Source of the DNA: Acidobacteriota bacterium
GTDB lineage: Bacteria; Acidobacteriota; Blastocatellia; Pyrinomonadales; Pyrinomonadaceae
NCBI GenBank assembly: GCA_020199835.1
Contig: JAIVJV010000009.1
Location: 806,001 to 870,000, forward strand
Reading direction: 5' to 3'
DNA length: 64,000 nucleotides
The notes under the pieces were generated by a model. It searched no databases. It was given only the letters and a program-made list of their open reading frames with translations, and was not told the origin of the DNA. Positions 39,362 to 48,098 of this stretch are shown piece by piece. The first letter of the stretch is position 1. Each line of letters begins with the position of its first letter. The position numbers and the translations under genes are program-made.

Positions 39362-39883
39362 ATGATCATATTTGCGTTCGCAGAAGGAGCGACCTGGTAC
39401 AACTACCCGGGCCTTGAGCTCTGGAAGTTTTTCAATCTAGCCCTCTTTACCGCAGTCGGTATTTACATTCTGCGCCGCCCAATCAGCGCAGCGCTCGCCA
39501 CCCGGCGCGAGGCAATAAAGCACGAGTTGGTCCACGCTCAAGAGACGAAGGCGCGCGCGGTTGAAAAACTTGCTGAAGCGGACTCCCTGTTGAGCAGATT
39601 GGATTCGGAGGTGCGCACCGTTCACGACCAATCGCGCCATGAAGCCGAGGCAGAGCGTCAACGCGTAGCAGCCGCGACTGCGCGTGAAGTCGAAAAATTG
39701 AAACAGCAGGCAGAGCGCGAAATGGAAACTGCCGACAAGCTCGCGCGCAAAGCGCTGCGCCAGTTTTTTGCGCAGAAAAGTGTTCAGGTGGCGCGTGACA
39801 AGGTTCGCACTCAGATGCGGCCCGAAGACGACCGGCACCTAATCGAGCAGAGTATCGATGAATTGAGGAGGGCCCGAGTTTGA
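39362..39883 (+). CDS. atpF: ATP synthase F0 subunit b-type (second copy)
   Basis: 173 residues. TM helix at about 20-38 (ELWKFFNLALFTAVGIYIL), then a coiled coil rich in Ala, Glu, Lys and Arg, with the RRPISAALATRREAI segment after the membrane. Its TGA stop overlaps the TTG start of atpH in a TTGA, so the two are coupled; the coiled-coil C-terminus is the part that contacts delta. Confidence 0.9.
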   Translation: MIIFAFAEGATWYNYPGLELWKFFNLALFTAVGIYILRRPISAALATRREAIKHELVHAQETKARAVEKLAEADSLLSRLDSEVRTVHDQSRHEAEAERQRVAAATAREVEKLKQQAEREMETADKLARKALRQFFAQKSVQVARDKVRTQMRPEDDRHLIEQSIDELRRARV

Positions 39884-40422
39884 GCTTGCAGACTGTCGCG
39901 CGCCGCTACGCGCAAGCCCTCGCCGATGTGGTTATCGAACGGCGCGAAGAGCGAGAAGTCCTGAACGAGATCCAAAGCTGGGCTTCAATGATCGACGGGA
40001 ACCCGCAGTTAAAAGAAGTCTTCGCGAATCCCACTGTTGCTTACGAACAAAAACAGACGGTGCTCGAACAGTTGATCTCGCGCACGAGCGTCAGGGGAAC
40101 AACGGCCAGCTTTCTCCGCGTACTACTGAGAAACCAGCGGTTGGCGCAGTTGCCCGAGATTGCCGCGCGTTTCGGTCAGGTACTGGACGAGCGCGGCGGC
40201 GTTGTCGCGGCGGAGATCACAACGGCTAGACCCATTCCGGAAGAGTTGAAGCAGACGCTGCACGACACGCTCGCCTCCGCGACCGGACGCACAGTGCGGC
40301 TGACTTTTGCGACTGACGAAAACATCATCGGCGGTTTCGTCGCGCGTATCGGATCTACGATTTTCGATGGATCCGTGGACAATCATCTTGAACGTTTGGG
40401 GGCAGGCCTCGCCGGTAACTAA
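39880..40422 (+). CDS. atpH: ATP synthase F1 subunit delta
   Basis: 180 residues from a TTG in a TTGA overlap with the preceding b gene. The helical N-terminal domain begins LQTVARRYAQALADV, and the C-terminal signature is FATDENIIGGFVARIGSTIFDGSVDN. It links the peripheral stalk to the alpha3beta3 head. Confidence 0.95.
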   Translation: MSLQTVARRYAQALADVVIERREEREVLNEIQSWASMIDGNPQLKEVFANPTVAYEQKQTVLEQLISRTSVRGTTASFLRVLLRNQRLAQLPEIAARFGQVLDERGGVVAAEITTARPIPEELKQTLHDTLASATGRTVRLTFATDENIIGGFVARIGSTIFDGSVDNHLERLGAGLAGN

Positions 40423-40452
40423 CGCCGTCGCAAAAGTAATGCAGAGGAGATC

Positions 40453-42039
40453 ATGGAACCAATAAGAGCCAGCGAAATCAACGACATCATCCGCAAACAG
40501 ATCGAAAACTTCGATGCCGGCGTGACGGTCACCGAAGTCGGAACGGTGATCAAGATCGGCGACGGTATCGCCGAAATTCACGGTCTCGAGAAGGTCATGG
40601 CCGGCGAGCTACTCGAGTTTCCGCACGACGTTCGCGGTCTGGCGCTGAATCTCGAAGAAGACAAAGTCGGCGCGGTGTTGTTTGGTGAGTTTCAGACGAT
40701 TCGCGAAGGCGACCTGGTCAAGCGCACCGGACGCATCATGCAGGTGCCTGTCGGCGAGGCGTTGGTCGGACGCGTCGTCGACGTGCTTGGCAATCCGATT
40801 GACGACGCTGGTCCAATCGTTACCGAGCACTACTATCCGGTCGAGCGTATCGCTCCAGGTGTAGTCGATCGTCAGCCCGTTAAAGAGCCACTGCAAACCG
40901 GTCTCAAAGCGATCGACGCGATGGTGCCGATTGGTCGCGGCCAGCGCGAGTTGATCATCGGCGATCGACAAACCGGTAAGACGGCGGTCGCGGTTGACAC
41001 CATCATCAACCAAAAAGGTAAAGACGTAGTCTGCATTTACGTGGCGATAGGCCAGAAGGCGTCGACGGTGGCCCAGGTCGTGAAAACGCTACAGGATTTC
41101 GGCGCGATGGATTACACGATCGTCATCAAGGCGACCGCTTCAGACCCGGCGGCCATGCAGTTTCTGGCGCCGTATTCCGGCGCGGCGATGGGCGAGTACT
41201 TCCGCGACAACGGCAAGCATGCGCTGACGATCTACGACGATCTTTCAAAACAAGCGGCGGCATATCGTGAGATTTCGCTGTTGCTTCGCCGTCCACCGGG
41301 CCGTGAGGCGTACCCGGGCGACGTGTTTTATCTCCACTCGCGCTTGCTCGAACGCGCGGCCAAACTTTCCGACTTGAAAGGCGGCGGTTCACTGACCAGT
41401 TTGCCGATCATCGAAACGCAGGCCGGCGATATCTCGGCGTACATTCCGACCAACGTGATCTCGATCACCGACGGTCAGATCTTCCTCGAAGCAGACCTTT
41501 TCAACAGTGGCTTCCGTCCCGCTATCAACGTCGGCAACAGCGTGTCGCGCGTCGGTGGGTCCGCGCAGATCAAAGCGATGAAGCAGGTCGCCGGAACGCT
41601 GCGTCTCGACCTCGCGCAGTTCCGTGAGCTGCAAGCGTTCGCGCAGTTTGGGTCTGATCTCGACAAGGCGACACAGGCACAGTTGGCCCGTGGTCAACGT
41701 CTCACTGAGATCCTGAAACAGGCGCAGTATCAACCGGTGGACGTTGAGAAGCAGGTCCTCGTGATTTGGGCGGCGACGAATGGTTACACGGATGACATCG
41801 CTGTCGAAGACGTGCGCCAGTTTGAGTCGAGCCTGCTGAAGTTTGTGGAGAGTTCGCACCCGGGTCTGCTCGCGGCGATCGCAGAGAAAAAAGCGATCAC
41901 TGACGACATTAAAGGAGATCTGAAACAGCTTTTGGAAGATTTCAAGGATGAGTGGCGGAAGCGATCGGTCAGCGAAGACGGATACGCTGCTGCTCCGGTG
42001 ACACGAGCCACCTCCGCCGCAGCGCCGCAGCCGGCGTAA
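40453..42039 (+). CDS. atpA: ATP synthase F1 subunit alpha
   Basis: 528 residues. P-loop GDRQTGKTA (about 174-182), the [22 protein letters not shown] segment and the arginine-finger region SRVGGSAQ are present; the N-terminal beta-barrel carries [17 protein letters not shown] short Ala/Pro-rich tail ([16 protein letters not shown]) extends the C-terminus. GGAG precedes the ATG. Confidence 0.97.
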   Translation: MEPIRASEINDIIRKQIENFDAGVTVTEVGTVIKIGDGIAEIHGLEKVMAGELLEFPHDVRGLALNLEEDKVGAVLFGEFQTIREGDLVKRTGRIMQVPVGEALVGRVVDVLGNPIDDAGPIVTEHYYPVERIAPGVVDRQPVKEPLQTGLKAIDAMVPIGRGQRELIIGDRQTGKTAVAVDTIINQKGKDVVCIYVAIGQKASTVAQVVKTLQDFGAMDYTIVIKATASDPAAMQFLAPYSGAAMGEYFRDNGKHALTIYDDLSKQAAAYREISLLLRRPPGREAYPGDVFYLHSRLLERAAKLSDLKGGGSLTSLPIIETQAGDISAYIPTNVISITDGQIFLEADLFNSGFRPAINVGNSVSRVGGSAQIKAMKQVAGTLRLDLAQFRELQAFAQFGSDLDKATQAQLARGQRLTEILKQAQYQPVDVEKQVLVIWAATNGYTDDIAVEDVRQFESSLLKFVESSHPGLLAAIAEKKAITDDIKGDLKQLLEDFKDEWRKRSVSEDGYAAAPVTRATSAAAPQPA

Positions 42040-42048
42040 AGAATCGCG

Positions 42049-42936
42049 ATGCCTAATCTTCTCGACATTCGCCGGCGTATCAAGTCGGTCAAGAACACGC
42101 AGCAGATCACGAAAGCCATGAAGATGGTTTCGGCTGCGAAGCTCAGACGCGCGCAGGACCGCGTCGTTACGGCGCGTCCGTTTGCGAACAAGATGGGCGA
42201 GGTTTTAGGTGAACTCGCCAAGCGGACTGACGAGGAATTTCATCATCCGCTGCTCGATATGCGCGGCGATCAGCGTTACTTGCTGGTCCTTATTACAGCG
42301 GACAAAGGTTTGTGCGGCGCCTTCAACACAAACCTGACGAAAGCAGCGCAGCAGTTCCTCCGTGATAATCCAGACAAACAGGTCGAACTGCTGGCGATTG
42401 GCCGCAAGGGACGTGATTTCTTCCGCAACCGTCGCGCGGTGATTGCCGCGGAGTACATCGGTTTGACCGGCAAAGGGCGTGTTGAGTTTTCCGAAGCGCT
42501 CGAAGTCGCGCGTTCCATCATTAAGCTCTACACCGAAGACACGGCAATTGACAAAGTTTTCCTCATCTACAACGAGTTCAAGTCCGTGCTTTCGCAGCGC
42601 GTGGTGTTGGAGCAATTGTTGCCGGTTGCGCGTGCGAAAGAGCCGGAGCCGGAAGTGAAAACGCAACAAGCGGTCACGCTCGTCGATTACATTTACGAAC
42701 AGCCGCCCGAGGAGATGTTCGGCCGGTTGCTGCCACGTTTGATTGAGACACAGATCTTTCGCGCGTTGCTTGAGTCAGTGGCTTCCGAGCACGGCGCGCG
42801 CATGACGGCAATGGATTCAGCGTCGAAGAACGCGAGTGAGTTGATCGACAGTTTGACGTTGAACATGAACCGGGTCAGACAGGCCGCGATCACCAACGAG
42901 ATCATTGAAGTGGTTTCCGGCGCCGCCGCGCTGTAG
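42049..42936 (+). CDS. atpG: ATP synthase F1 subunit gamma
   Basis: 295 residues. The N-terminal helix LLDIRRRIKSVKNTQQITKAMKMVSAAKLRRAQ and the C-terminal ENASEL/ NRVRQAAITNEIIEVVSGAAAL helix form the rotor coiled coil. It begins ten bases after atpA. No beta or epsilon gene follows; after atpG the sequence passes into a repeat cluster and unrelated genes, so atpD and atpC must lie elsewhere. Confidence 0.96.
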   Translation: MPNLLDIRRRIKSVKNTQQITKAMKMVSAAKLRRAQDRVVTARPFANKMGEVLGELAKRTDEEFHHPLLDMRGDQRYLLVLITADKGLCGAFNTNLTKAAQQFLRDNPDKQVELLAIGRKGRDFFRNRRAVIAAEYIGLTGKGRVEFSEALEVARSIIKLYTEDTAIDKVFLIYNEFKSVLSQRVVLEQLLPVARAKEPEPEVKTQQAVTLVDYIYEQPPEEMFGRLLPRLIETQIFRALLESVASEHGARMTAMDSASKNASELIDSLTLNMNRVRQAAITNEIIEVVSGAAAL

Positions 42937-42938
42937 GC

Positions 42939-43159
42939 CAACCCTTTCAGGGTTGATAGTGACCTTGCCTGCTTTTTCCCAGGGTAGCCGCAACGCGGCA
43001 ACCCTGGGCTCGAATTTGCGAACGTCTTCGGCGTTACGAGTGCGAACGTCTTCGGCGTTACGAGTGCGAACGTCTTCGGCGTTACGAGTGCGAACGTCTT
43101 CGGCGTACGGTAGGACATAGATCCTTCAAACGCATAACCGAACGAACGCTGAAAGCGTT
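42939..43159. repeat. Cluster of tri-loop hairpins with a 24-bp tandem repeat
   Basis: The 240-bp gap after atpG contains a perfect hairpin CAACCCT-TTC-AGGGTTG (42939-42955), a long hairpin with arms CCCAGGGT and ACCCTGGG around GCCGC/GCGGC (42978-43008, one A-A mismatch), a 24-bp unit repeated 3.7 times (43018-43107) and a perfect hairpin AACGCT-GAA-AGCGTT (43145-43159). Each tandem unit also folds as AACGTC-TTC-GGCGTT. The shared plan AACNNN, a TTC or GAA loop, NNNGTT suggests one family of small palindromic repeats, like REP/BIME elements. Part may also terminate atpG transcription. Confidence 0.8.
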
Positions 43160-43176
43160 GGCTTTCACAACAATCT

Positions 43177-43620
43177 GTGGCCGGACTTTTCAGTCGTTAC
43201 TTTCCGCTCATCGCCTGGCTGCTGTTCATCTCCTTCGCTTCTTCCGACAACTTTAACGCCGGCAATACCTCACGCATCATCGGTCCGCTCATCCTCTGGG
43301 TGTTTCCAAACACCAGCATCGAAACGCTCGGCGTTGTTCATCTGATCACACGCAAGGCCGCGCACTTCACCGAATACGCAATCCTCGCTTTCTTCGCCGC
43401 CCGCGCTTTTCGCACCTCGCCACGTCAGTCCATCGCAAACCGCTGGTTTCTGATTTCCCTCGCGCTGGTGATCGTTTACGCCCTGCTCGACGAGTACCAT
43501 CAAAGCTTCGTTCCTTCCCGCACCGGCACGATTTACGACAGTCTGATCGACATTGCCGGTGGTCTAACGGCGCTCCTGATCATCCGCCGGCGTCACAATC
43601 CCGCACGGCGCTTCAACTAA
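43177..43620 (+). CDS. VanZ-like membrane protein
   Basis: 147 residues from a GTG at 43177 (start uncertain, no clear ribosome-binding site). Four TM helices with the VanZ-family features: an N-terminal LIAWLLFISFASSD segment, RKAAHFTEYAILAFFAARAF in the middle and LLDEYHQSFVPSRTGTIYDSLIDIAGGL near the end. VanZ homologues are linked to glycopeptide tolerance and envelope functions, but most have no defined role. It directly follows the hairpin repeat cluster. Confidence 0.85.
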   Translation: MAGLFSRYFPLIAWLLFISFASSDNFNAGNTSRIIGPLILWVFPNTSIETLGVVHLITRKAAHFTEYAILAFFAARAFRTSPRQSIANRWFLISLALVIVYALLDEYHQSFVPSRTGTIYDSLIDIAGGLTALLIIRRRHNPARRFN

Positions 43621-43642
43621 TCCCGCCGTCTCATCGTATAAT
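43612..43642 (+). promoter_or_regulatory. Possible promoter for the SPFH/zinc-ribbon gene
   Basis: A perfect -10 hexamer TATAAT at 43637-43642 lies 38 bases before the ATG. The best -35 is a poor TTCAAC at 43612-43617 with a 19-bp spacer, so the promoter may be activator dependent. Confidence 0.4.
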
Positions 43643-43680
43643 CCACCTGACTGAATCCTTGCAAAAGATGAGGGGTAAAA

Positions 43681-44766
43681 ATGGGAATACTTGATCGTCT
43701 CAGCCCGAGTGCACAGTTCATTGAAGTAATCGAATGGCTCGACGACAGCGGCAACACGCTCGTCTACCGCTTTCCGGTGCGCGACCAGGAAATAAAAAAC
43801 GGCGCACAGCTGATCGTACGCGAGTCGCAATCCGCGGTCTTTGTTTACGAGGGCCAAATCGCCGATCAGTTTCCCCCCGGCCGTTACACAATCGACGGCG
43901 GCAACACGCCGATCCTGTCGAAACTGGGCGCCTGGAAGTACGGCTTCAACTCGCCGTTCAAGTCAGAAGTCTACTTCGTCAGCACCAAACAGTTTCAAGA
44001 TTTGAAGTGGGGCACGCCGAATCCGGTGATGATGCGCGACCCTGACTTCGGCATGGTCCGACTGCGCGCGTTCGGCATTTACTCGGTTCGGGTCGCCGAT
44101 CCGCAAGCCTTTCTCAAGGAGATCACGGGAACAAACGCGCGGTTCGTCACCGAAGACGTCGAAGGCCAACTCAAACGCACACTCGTCAGCAGCTTCAGCG
44201 ACGCGCTCGGCGAGGCGAAAATCGCCGCACTCGATCTCGCGTCAAACTACGACGAGCTCGGCACGTTCATGCGCGGCAAGATGAACGACGACTTCAAGAC
44301 TTGGGGTCTCGAGTTAACGAAGTTTGTGATCGAGAACATTTCGCTGCCTCAGGAAGTCGAAGCTGCGATGGACAAGCGCACGTCGATGGGTGTTATCGGC
44401 GATGTTGGACGTTACACGCAATTCCAGGCTGCTGACGCAATGCGCGATGCGGCGCAGAACCCGTCCGGCGGCGCAGGCACGGGCGCGGGTCTCGGCGCTG
44501 GTTTCGCAGTGGGTAACGCGATGGCCGGCGCGATGACTGACGCGATCAGACAATCAAAAGAAGGTAGCTCAACGAGCACAGCCGGTGCGGGCGCAGCGGG
44601 TGCGGCAGGAGGAGTCGCGTGTCCAAACTGCGGCAACCAAACCAATCCCGGCGCAAAGTTCTGCACTGAGTGCGGCACGAAAGTCGGCGCTGCAACGTGT
44701 CCGAACTGTAAAGCCGAAGTTCCCGCAAATGCTAAATTCTGCAACGAATGCGGCACGAAGATTTAG
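43681..44766 (+). CDS. SPFH-domain protein with two C-terminal zinc ribbons
   Basis: 361 residues. Residues about 25-235 are an SPFH/band-7-like domain of the YdjI ('virion core protein-like') type (QLIVRESQSAVFVYEGQIAD, FNSPFKSEVYFVS). A Gly/Ala-rich segment follows (about 262-315), then two zinc ribbons with CXXC pairs: CPNCGNQ...CTECGTK and CPNCKAE...CNECGTK. No TM segment is evident. YdjI in Bacillus helps recruit PspA-type envelope stress proteins, but there is no PspA gene beside this one, so that role is only an analogy. It starts 60 bases after the VanZ-like gene. Confidence 0.85.
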   Translation: MGILDRLSPSAQFIEVIEWLDDSGNTLVYRFPVRDQEIKNGAQLIVRESQSAVFVYEGQIADQFPPGRYTIDGGNTPILSKLGAWKYGFNSPFKSEVYFVSTKQFQDLKWGTPNPVMMRDPDFGMVRLRAFGIYSVRVADPQAFLKEITGTNARFVTEDVEGQLKRTLVSSFSDALGEAKIAALDLASNYDELGTFMRGKMNDDFKTWGLELTKFVIENISLPQEVEAAMDKRTSMGVIGDVGRYTQFQAADAMRDAAQNPSGGAGTGAGLGAGFAVGNAMAGAMTDAIRQSKEGSSTSTAGAGAAGAAGGVACPNCGNQTNPGAKFCTECGTKVGAATCPNCKAEVPANAKFCNECGTKI

Positions 44767-44782
44767 CAGTGAGGGTGAATGA

Positions 44783-46057
44783 ATGCTCAAAGGGTTTACG
44801 CGTCCACGCCGGGTCGTGATCACCGGAATGGGGTGTGTAACCCCTTTGGGAATCGGACGCGAATCCTTCTGGAATGCGCTTGTTGCCGGCCAGAGCGGCG
44901 TGCGCCGAATTGAAGCGTTCGACCCTTCGGGTTTCGCCGTTCAGATTGCCGCCGAAGTCCCGTCATTCGATTGGGAAGCCCAACTCAACCCGAAAGATCG
45001 CAAACACGTTCCACGCACGGTGCCGCTTGCGCTCGCCGCAGCGCGTGAAGCACTCGAAGACGCGCGTCTCTTTCCACAAGACATGTCGCTCGACGAACGC
45101 CGCGCGTTCGGCGTCGAACTCGGCACCGGCGGCGGCGGTCTCGCGTTCACCGAACAGCAGTACGAATACTGGTACGTTGGGCCAACACACAAAGCAAGCG
45201 TCTACACGATTCCATCTTCCACTCACGGCGGACTATCGAGCGAACTCTCGATGGCGTTTGGGCTTCGGGGTCTATCGCACATCGTTTCCACCGGCTGCAC
45301 GAGCTCGACTGACGCGATCGCTTACGCCTCTCAACACATCGCGCTCGGCCGCCAGGATCTGATGCTTGCTGGCGGCGTTGATGCGCCCATCGCGCCGGGC
45401 ATCCTCGCCGGCTTCAATCTGATGACGGTGCTCACGAACGAGTGGAATGACGAACCACAGCGCGCGTCGCGTCCGTTCTCACGCAATCGCTCGGGCATGG
45501 TGCTCGGTGAGGGGTCGTGGATCTACGTTTTGGAAGAACTGCAACAAGCGAAGGCTCGGGGCGCAGCGATTTATGCAGAGATAACGGGTTACGGCGCAAC
45601 GTGCGACGCCTATCATCGCGTGCGTCTCGCGGAAGACGGCGATGAACCCGCGCGCGCGATGCGCGTCGCGCTTCACGACGCCGGCCTCGAAGCCAAAGAC
45701 ATCGACTACGTAAACCTGCACGGCACATCGACCCTGCTCAACGACCGGATCGAAACGAGCGCCTTGAAACTTGCTTTCGATGGACACGCCGCGCGCATTC
45801 CGATGTCGGCGACAAAGTCGCAGATCGGCCACCCGCAAGGTGCGAGCGGCGCCGCGGGACTCGGCGCAGCGCTGTGTGCGATGCACACTAACAAGATTCC
45901 TCCCACCATCAATCTCGAAGAACCCGATCCCGATTGCGATCTCGACTACGTTCCCAACGAAGCACGCGAGGCAAACGTCAGAACTGCACTCTGCAACTGC
46001 ATTGGCTTTGGCTCGAAAAACAGCGCGCTGGTGGTCCAAAGACTGGTCGAGTCGTAG
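44783..46057 (+). CDS. Beta-ketoacyl-ACP synthase, FabF-like
   Basis: 424 residues. The catalytic triad of KAS I/II enzymes is intact: C172 in STGCTSSTDA, H313 in NLHGTST and H350 in KSQIGHPQGA. The N-terminus RRVVITGMGCVTPLG is typical. It should condense an acyl thioester with malonyl-ACP. It lies apart from other fatty-acid genes but directly before a methyltransferase and an FAD oxidoreductase, so it may serve a specialised lipid or polyketide rather than bulk fatty-acid synthesis. No acyl carrier protein gene is seen nearby. Confidence 0.9.
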   Translation: MLKGFTRPRRVVITGMGCVTPLGIGRESFWNALVAGQSGVRRIEAFDPSGFAVQIAAEVPSFDWEAQLNPKDRKHVPRTVPLALAAAREALEDARLFPQDMSLDERRAFGVELGTGGGGLAFTEQQYEYWYVGPTHKASVYTIPSSTHGGLSSELSMAFGLRGLSHIVSTGCTSSTDAIAYASQHIALGRQDLMLAGGVDAPIAPGILAGFNLMTVLTNEWNDEPQRASRPFSRNRSGMVLGEGSWIYVLEELQQAKARGAAIYAEITGYGATCDAYHRVRLAEDGDEPARAMRVALHDAGLEAKDIDYVNLHGTSTLLNDRIETSALKLAFDGHAARIPMSATKSQIGHPQGASGAAGLGAALCAMHTNKIPPTINLEEPDPDCDLDYVPNEAREANVRTALCNCIGFGSKNSALVVQRLVES

Positions 46058-46061
46058 ACGA

Positions 46062-46763
46062 ATGTTTGAAAAGTTCAAGCAGCGCAGCTACGAGCTCGAA
46101 CATCTCGATACCGGTAACTACACGCCGGAAGAATACGAAGGCTGCATTTCGGAATTGCAACTCGTCAATCGCTGGATGGGCGATGCGTACGCGTTAAAGA
46201 AATCGTTGCTCAAAGACGTAGAAGAAAACTCGCTAAACGAATTTTCCGTGCTCGACGTCGGCGCGGGCTCGGGCGAACTGCTGCGTGTAGCTGCAACATG
46301 GGCCAGATCGACCGGACGCCGTTTCAAAGGCGTTGGGCTCGAGTTAAACGAACGGTCAGCGCAGGCGATACTCGAAGAGTCAAACGGCTTTCCCGAGATC
46401 ACGTCGGTTCGCGGCGACGGGTTGCGGTTGCCGTTTGCAGACGACGAGTTTGATTACGTGATGTGCTCGCTGTTCACGCATCATTTTGTTGACGAACAAG
46501 TCGTGCACATATTGCGCGAGATGAGCCGCGTAGCTCGCCGCCGCATTTTCGTAATCGATCTCCATCGCGATCCGGTACCTTATTTTTTCTATACGACTCT
46601 CGGAAGGCTCGTGCTGAAGAATCGTTTGTTGCGACATGACGGCGCGCTTTCGATACTGCGCAGCTTCAAGGCGGAGGAGTTGGAAAAGTTGGGCCAACGC
46701 GCGGGGCTGAGCGAAGTTTCAGTCGAGCATCATTTTCCGGCGCGTTTGGTGATGAGCGCATGA
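46062..46763 (+). CDS. SAM-dependent methyltransferase (class I)
   Basis: 233 residues from the ATG at 46062. SAM-binding motif I is VLDVGAGSGELL (about 64-75), motif II/III region includes GDGLRLPFADDEFDYVMCSLFTHH. The N-terminal helix MFEKFKQRSYELEHLDTGNYTPEEY is shared with methyltransferases found beside polyketide synthases. It starts four bases after the ketosynthase and its stop overlaps the next ATG in an ATGA. Confidence 0.87.
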   Translation: MFEKFKQRSYELEHLDTGNYTPEEYEGCISELQLVNRWMGDAYALKKSLLKDVEENSLNEFSVLDVGAGSGELLRVAATWARSTGRRFKGVGLELNERSAQAILEESNGFPEITSVRGDGLRLPFADDEFDYVMCSLFTHHFVDEQVVHILREMSRVARRRIFVIDLHRDPVPYFFYTTLGRLVLKNRLLRHDGALSILRSFKAEELEKLGQRAGLSEVSVEHHFPARLVMSA

Positions 46764-47929
46764 AACAATACGACTTGATCATCGCAGGCGCTGGTCCAGC
46801 GGGCAGTAGTGCCGCGATCCATCTCGCCGCGGGCGGCCTGAACGTGTTGCTGGTGGAGCAGAAAAAGTTTCCGCGGCCGAAGCTCTGCGGCGAATTCATC
46901 TCTCCTGAATGTCAGGACCACTTTCAGAAGCTTGGTGTGGCGCGTGCCATAGCGTGTGCGGAACCTGCGTCGATCACCGAGACGGTGTTTTATTCGACTC
47001 GCGGTCATCACGTGACGGTGCCGAGCAGTTGGTTTGGGCCAAGCGTGGCGCTCGGGTTGAGCCGCGCGGTGATGGACGAACTGCTGCTACGACGCGCCGC
47101 GGAATCTGGCGTGACGGTCATTGAAGACGCGAACGTGGTTGGACCACTGATTAACACCGACACGATCTGTGGAATAAAAATTCGTGTTGACTCAACTGAG
47201 CAAGAATATCGTTCACCGTTAACGATCGACGCCACTGGCCGCGCGCGTATTCTCGCCCGCAAAGTGAATCAGGCTCATAAACAAAAACCGAAACTGGTGG
47301 CGTTCAAAGCTCATTTCCAGAACACACGTGTCGCGCCGAGCGCATGCGAGATCTATTTCTATCCGGGCGGATACGGCGGGCTGAGCAGCATCGAAGGCGG
47401 TTCGAGTAATCTCTGTTTCATCGTTGGCGCCGAACAGGTCAAACGTTGCCACTCGGATCCGGAACGCGTGATGCGCGAGTTTGTCATGAAGAACCCGCGC
47501 GCGCATCACACGCTCGATCCGGCACACACGAGTTCGGAATGGCTCAGCGCTTCGTGGGAGCATTTCGGCCGCCAGAGTCCGGCGCCGGCGAAAGGCCTGC
47601 TCGCGATTGGTGACGCTGCTGCGTTCATCGATCCTTTCACCGGCAGCGGGATGTTGATGGCCTTTGAGAGTGGGGAACTCGCAGCCGAAACGATCCTGTC
47701 GCACCGGAGGAACGAATCAACGGAGGCGACCCTCGCGGCGGATTACATCGAAAGATACCGAAACAACTTTGGCTCCAGGCTGCGCACTTGCAGCTTACTT
47801 CGACGCGCCGCTTTCAATTCACGTTTGACCGAACTCGGCGTGACCCTCTTCGCTGCGAGCGAGCGCTTTCGCAACCGAGTCGCGCGCGCGACCCGCTCTC
47901 CAGCCAACGCTAACCATCATTCTGTTTGA
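46760..47929 (+). CDS. FAD-dependent oxidoreductase, geranylgeranyl-reductase-like
   Basis: 389 residues. FAD fold DLIIAGAGPAGSSAAIHLA, RPKLCGEFISPE in place of the CGGG motif, and the second FAD motif LLAIGDAAAFIDPFTGSGM. It is coupled by ATGA to the methyltransferase. The trio ketosynthase-methyltransferase-flavoprotein recalls alkylpyrone/alkylquinone gene sets, where a type III synthase replaces the FabF-like enzyme, so a small aromatic or polyene lipid product is possible. A terminator follows at 47946-47971. Confidence 0.87.
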   Translation: MKQYDLIIAGAGPAGSSAAIHLAAGGLNVLLVEQKKFPRPKLCGEFISPECQDHFQKLGVARAIACAEPASITETVFYSTRGHHVTVPSSWFGPSVALGLSRAVMDELLLRRAAESGVTVIEDANVVGPLINTDTICGIKIRVDSTEQEYRSPLTIDATGRARILARKVNQAHKQKPKLVAFKAHFQNTRVAPSACEIYFYPGGYGGLSSIEGGSSNLCFIVGAEQVKRCHSDPERVMREFVMKNPRAHHTLDPAHTSSEWLSASWEHFGRQSPAPAKGLLAIGDAAAFIDPFTGSGMLMAFESGELAAETILSHRRNESTEATLAADYIERYRNNFGSRLRTCSLLRRAAFNSRLTELGVTLFAASERFRNRVARATRSPANANHHSV

Positions 47930-47945
47930 GATCTACGAGAATCAG

Positions 47946-47971
47946 AAGTGCTTGCCACGTAAGCACTTTTT
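47946..47971 (+). terminator. Rho-independent terminator after the ketosynthase cassette
   Basis: Perfect eight-base arms AAGTGCTT (47946-47953) and AAGCACTT (47961-47968) with a seven-base loop, ending in five T (47967-47971). It lies 17 bases after the oxidoreductase stop and separates the cassette from the TonB-dependent receptor gene. Confidence 0.8.
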
Positions 47972-48098
47972 AGAGTAAAAAGGCGGGGCAGTAATGTCTT
48001 CTCTGTCATCTCCCGTCCCAGGGTTTAAAGCGAAAGTAATCATAGAAAAACGGAACGCGAGTTCCAGAGCCGCGAAACTAGTTAAGGAGAACATCACG

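Noticed and set aside
43018..43107. 24-bp tandem repeat as a possible CRISPR array
   Set aside because: The copies are contiguous with no spacers, and no cas genes are near.
47994..48098. 35-residue N-terminal extension of the large TonB-dependent receptor
   Set aside because: The ATG at 48099 has AAGGAG before it and begins a proper signal peptide; the extension would bury that signal.
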